DNA of 7,284 bases. Origin: Fluviibacter sp964604465 (lineage in GTDB: Bacteria; Pseudomonadota; Gammaproteobacteria; Burkholderiales; Rhodocyclaceae). The notes below the pieces were generated by a model that saw nothing but the letters and a program-made list of their open reading frames with translations, was not told the DNA's origin and did no database searches. Positions 5,821-7,284 of this stretch are shown here, one piece after another; position 1 is the first letter of the stretch, and every line of letters starts with the position of its first letter. The DNA is taken from contig CAZRYZ010000063.1 of NCBI GenBank assembly GCA_964604465.1, forward strand, positions 1 through 7,284, in the 5' to 3' direction. A program made the position numbers and the translations under genes.

Positions 5821-5821
5821 T
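5797..5821 (-). promoter_or_regulatory. Translation start region of ftsY with a possible mini-cistron
   Basis: AAGGA (5817-5821) lies 12 bases from the ftsY ATG, which is long, but 5 bases from a GTG at 5809-5811. That GTG would open a four-codon frame (GTG CCT CAT GAC, stop TGA at 5797-5799) which overlaps the ftsY ATG. Translation of this mini-frame could deliver ribosomes to ftsY. This is inference from spacing only. Confidence 0.25.
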
Positions 5822-5849
5822 ATCAATCTCCTGATTCTAACGTAGACCT

Positions 5850-7284
5850 ATGTCAAAGATGTCATTTCGATTTGTATTGGCGGCTCTGGGGTTGAGCCTT
5901 GCTGGATTAGGTGTCGCGGCAGTGCAGCCCGCCCTGGCCGCGGGTGCAGCCAGCCAGAGTGAGCAGCAGACCTTTGAAACCCGGCTCAGCAATGGCATGC
6001 ACGTGGTCGTGCGTGAAGATCATCGGGCGCCGACCGCGGTGCAGATGGTCTGGTACCGCGTGGGTAGTATGGACGAACACGATGGAGTGACCGGGGTGGC
6101 GCACGTGACCGAACATATGATGTTCAAGGGCACCCCCAAGGTGGGGCCCGGCGAATTCAACCGCCGTGTGGCGGCAGTGGGTGGGCGCGATAATGCCTTC
6201 ACCAGCACCGACTTTACGGCGTACTTCCAGCAGGTGCCGGCGACCCAGCTTAAAACGGTGATGGGGCTGGAGGCCGACCGGATGCGGCACCTGACCATGG
6301 ACGCGGCCGGTTTCGACAAGGAAATCCAGGTGGTTATGGAAGAGCGCCGCATGCGCACCGATGACCAGTCGAGCGCACGGGTTCATGAAGCCATGAATGC
6401 GGTGGCCTGGCAGGCGCACCCCTATCGCCGGCCGGTGATCGGCTGGATGGGGGATCTGGAGCAGATGACCGTTCAGGATGTGCGTGACTGGTACCGCCGC
6501 TGGTATGTGCCCAATAACGCCACGCTGGTGGTGGTCGGCGACGTGGATTATCGCCAGGTCTTTGCCTGGGCGCGGGAGACCTATGGACAGATTCCGGCCC
6601 GGACACTCGCTGACCTGAAAACCTACGAAGAGCCTGTGCAGGCAGGGATGCGTCAGCTCGACGTCAAGGCGCCGGCCGATCTACCCCTGTTGGCCATGGC
6701 CTGGAAGGCCCCGCGTCTGGGCGACCCGAAACAGGATATCGACCCCTATGCGCTGGAAATGCTGGCGCAGATTCTGGATGGTCATGAGGGCGCTCGCCTA
6801 CCGGCAGCGCTGGTTCGCGAGCAGGAAGTGGCTGTGTCGGTGGATGCCAGTTACGACGCCATGAACCGCGGGCCGGGCATGTTCATTCTGCAGGCTTCAC
6901 CGCGGCCGGGCCATACGGTGGCAGAGCTGGAGCAGGCCATTCGCCAGGTGCTGGCGCGGGTGGCGGAGCAGGGCGTGAGTGAACAGGAACTGAATCGTGC
7001 GCGCAGTCAGCTGCGGGCGGCCGAGGTCTACAAGAAGGATTCGATGATGGGACAGGCCATGGAAATCGGCATGCTCGAGACCCTGGGCTATGGCTGGCGA
7101 ACCAGCGGCATCATGCTCGATAAGCTCAATGCCGTAACCGCCGCCGATGTGCAACGCGTAGCGCAGAGCTACTTTACGGATACGCAGTTGACCATTGCAC
7201 GTCTGGTGCCGCAGCCCCTGGATGAGGCAGAGATGGTGGCGCGTGCCAAGCGGGCGCAGTCGGCTTCGGCGCAGGGCCGCCACT
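5850..7284 (+). CDS. Secreted M16 (pitrilysin/insulinase family) zinc metallopeptidase, 3' end outside the window
   Basis: The frame opens at 5850 and continues to the right edge without a stop (478 complete codons). The N-terminus is a signal peptide with basic n-region, hydrophobic core and likely cleavage after PALA (residue 30), so the mature protein is periplasmic. The M16 zinc site is complete: HVTEH (85-89, pattern HxxEH with catalytic Glu88), the AFTSTD segment (116-121) and the distal zinc ligand Glu in VVMEERRMR (Glu164 or Glu165, about 76 residues on). The second half is an M16_C-type domain, including AWKAPR (223 residues after the leader) and a late YFTD segment. M16B peptidases are usually about 440-480 residues, so little should be missing. 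In this family an active subunit is often followed by a non-catalytic partner gene, expected beyond the edge. No clear Shine-Dalgarno precedes the ATG; Met4 (5859) is an alternative start. It is divergent from ftsY, 45 bases away. Confidence 0.93.
   Translation, partial: MSKMSFRFVLAALGLSLAGLGVAAVQPALAAGAASQSEQQTFETRLSNGMHVVVREDHRAPTAVQMVWYRVGSMDEHDGVTGVAHVTEHMMFKGTPKVGPGEFNRRVAAVGGRDNAFTSTDFTAYFQQVPATQLKTVMGLEADRMRHLTMDAAGFDKEIQVVMEERRMRTDDQSSARVHEAMNAVAWQAHPYRRPVIGWMGDLEQMTVQDVRDWYRRWYVPNNATLVVVGDVDYRQVFAWARETYGQIPARTLADLKTYEEPVQAGMRQLDVKAPADLPLLAMAWKAPRLGDPKQDIDPYALEMLAQILDGHEGARLPAALVREQEVAVSVDASYDAMNRGPGMFILQASPRPGHTVAELEQAIRQVLARVAEQGVSEQELNRARSQLRAAEVYKKDSMMGQAMEIGMLETLGYGWRTSGIMLDKLNAVTAADVQRVAQSYFTDTQLTIARLVPQPLDEAEMVARAKRAQSASAQGRH

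Noticed and set aside
5851..5856. A perfect TTGACA on the minus strand upstream of ftsY as a -35 box
   Set aside because: No acceptable -10 hexamer lies 16-18 bases downstream, so I do not call a promoter from it.
5907..6419. A 170-codon minus-strand open frame inside the M16 gene
   Set aside because: The plus-strand frame has the full M16 zinc site here, and the antisense product has no recognisable features.

Overview
The window looks like chromosomal core sequence from a proteobacterium, most likely a betaproteobacterium. The pointers are a sigma-32 (RpoH) with an intact RpoH box, an FtsY with a very short N-terminal acidic domain, a LpxL/HtrB-type acyltransferase (hence a Gram-negative outer membrane), and ftsY divergent from an M16 peptidase gene. 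I cannot assign a genus. I see no mobile element, CRISPR array, rRNA or tRNA. All genes except the M16 peptidase are on the minus strand.

Layout, in the direction of minus-strand transcription (right to left): ftsY (5804-4845) is followed after 3 bases by a ChaA-type calcium/cation-proton antiporter gene (4841-3702), so the two probably form a coupled pair. A hairpin with A- and T-tracts (3673-3700) closes this unit. Then comes rpoH (3612-2728), whose promoter region carries a near-perfect CIRCE operator (3640-3666), the binding site of the heat-shock repressor HrcA. A strong terminator (2681-2709) follows rpoH and sits directly in front of the ribosome binding site of an MltF-type periplasmic lytic transglycosylase gene (2665-1193). 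After a 235-base gap comes a LpxL/HtrB-family acyltransferase gene (957-97), and 51 bases further on a gene that starts at 45 and leaves the window. On the plus strand, diverging from ftsY, a secreted M16 zinc peptidase gene (5850 onward) runs off the right edge.

The products share an envelope and stress theme: membrane protein targeting (FtsY), cation homeostasis (ChaA), heat-shock transcription (RpoH), peptidoglycan turnover (MltF type), lipid A acylation (LpxL type) and periplasmic proteolysis (M16). In enterobacteria and many other proteobacteria ftsE-ftsX lie between ftsY and rpoH; here the antiporter gene occupies that place.

The points most worth a second look are the CIRCE site on rpoH; the resemblance between the first 15 codons plus ribosome binding site of the left-edge gene and those of the MltF-type gene (9 of 15 residues identical, with many synonymous codon differences), which suggests a paralogous pair flanking the acyltransferase gene; and the terminator placed just before the MltF-type ribosome binding site, whose loop could pair with that site.
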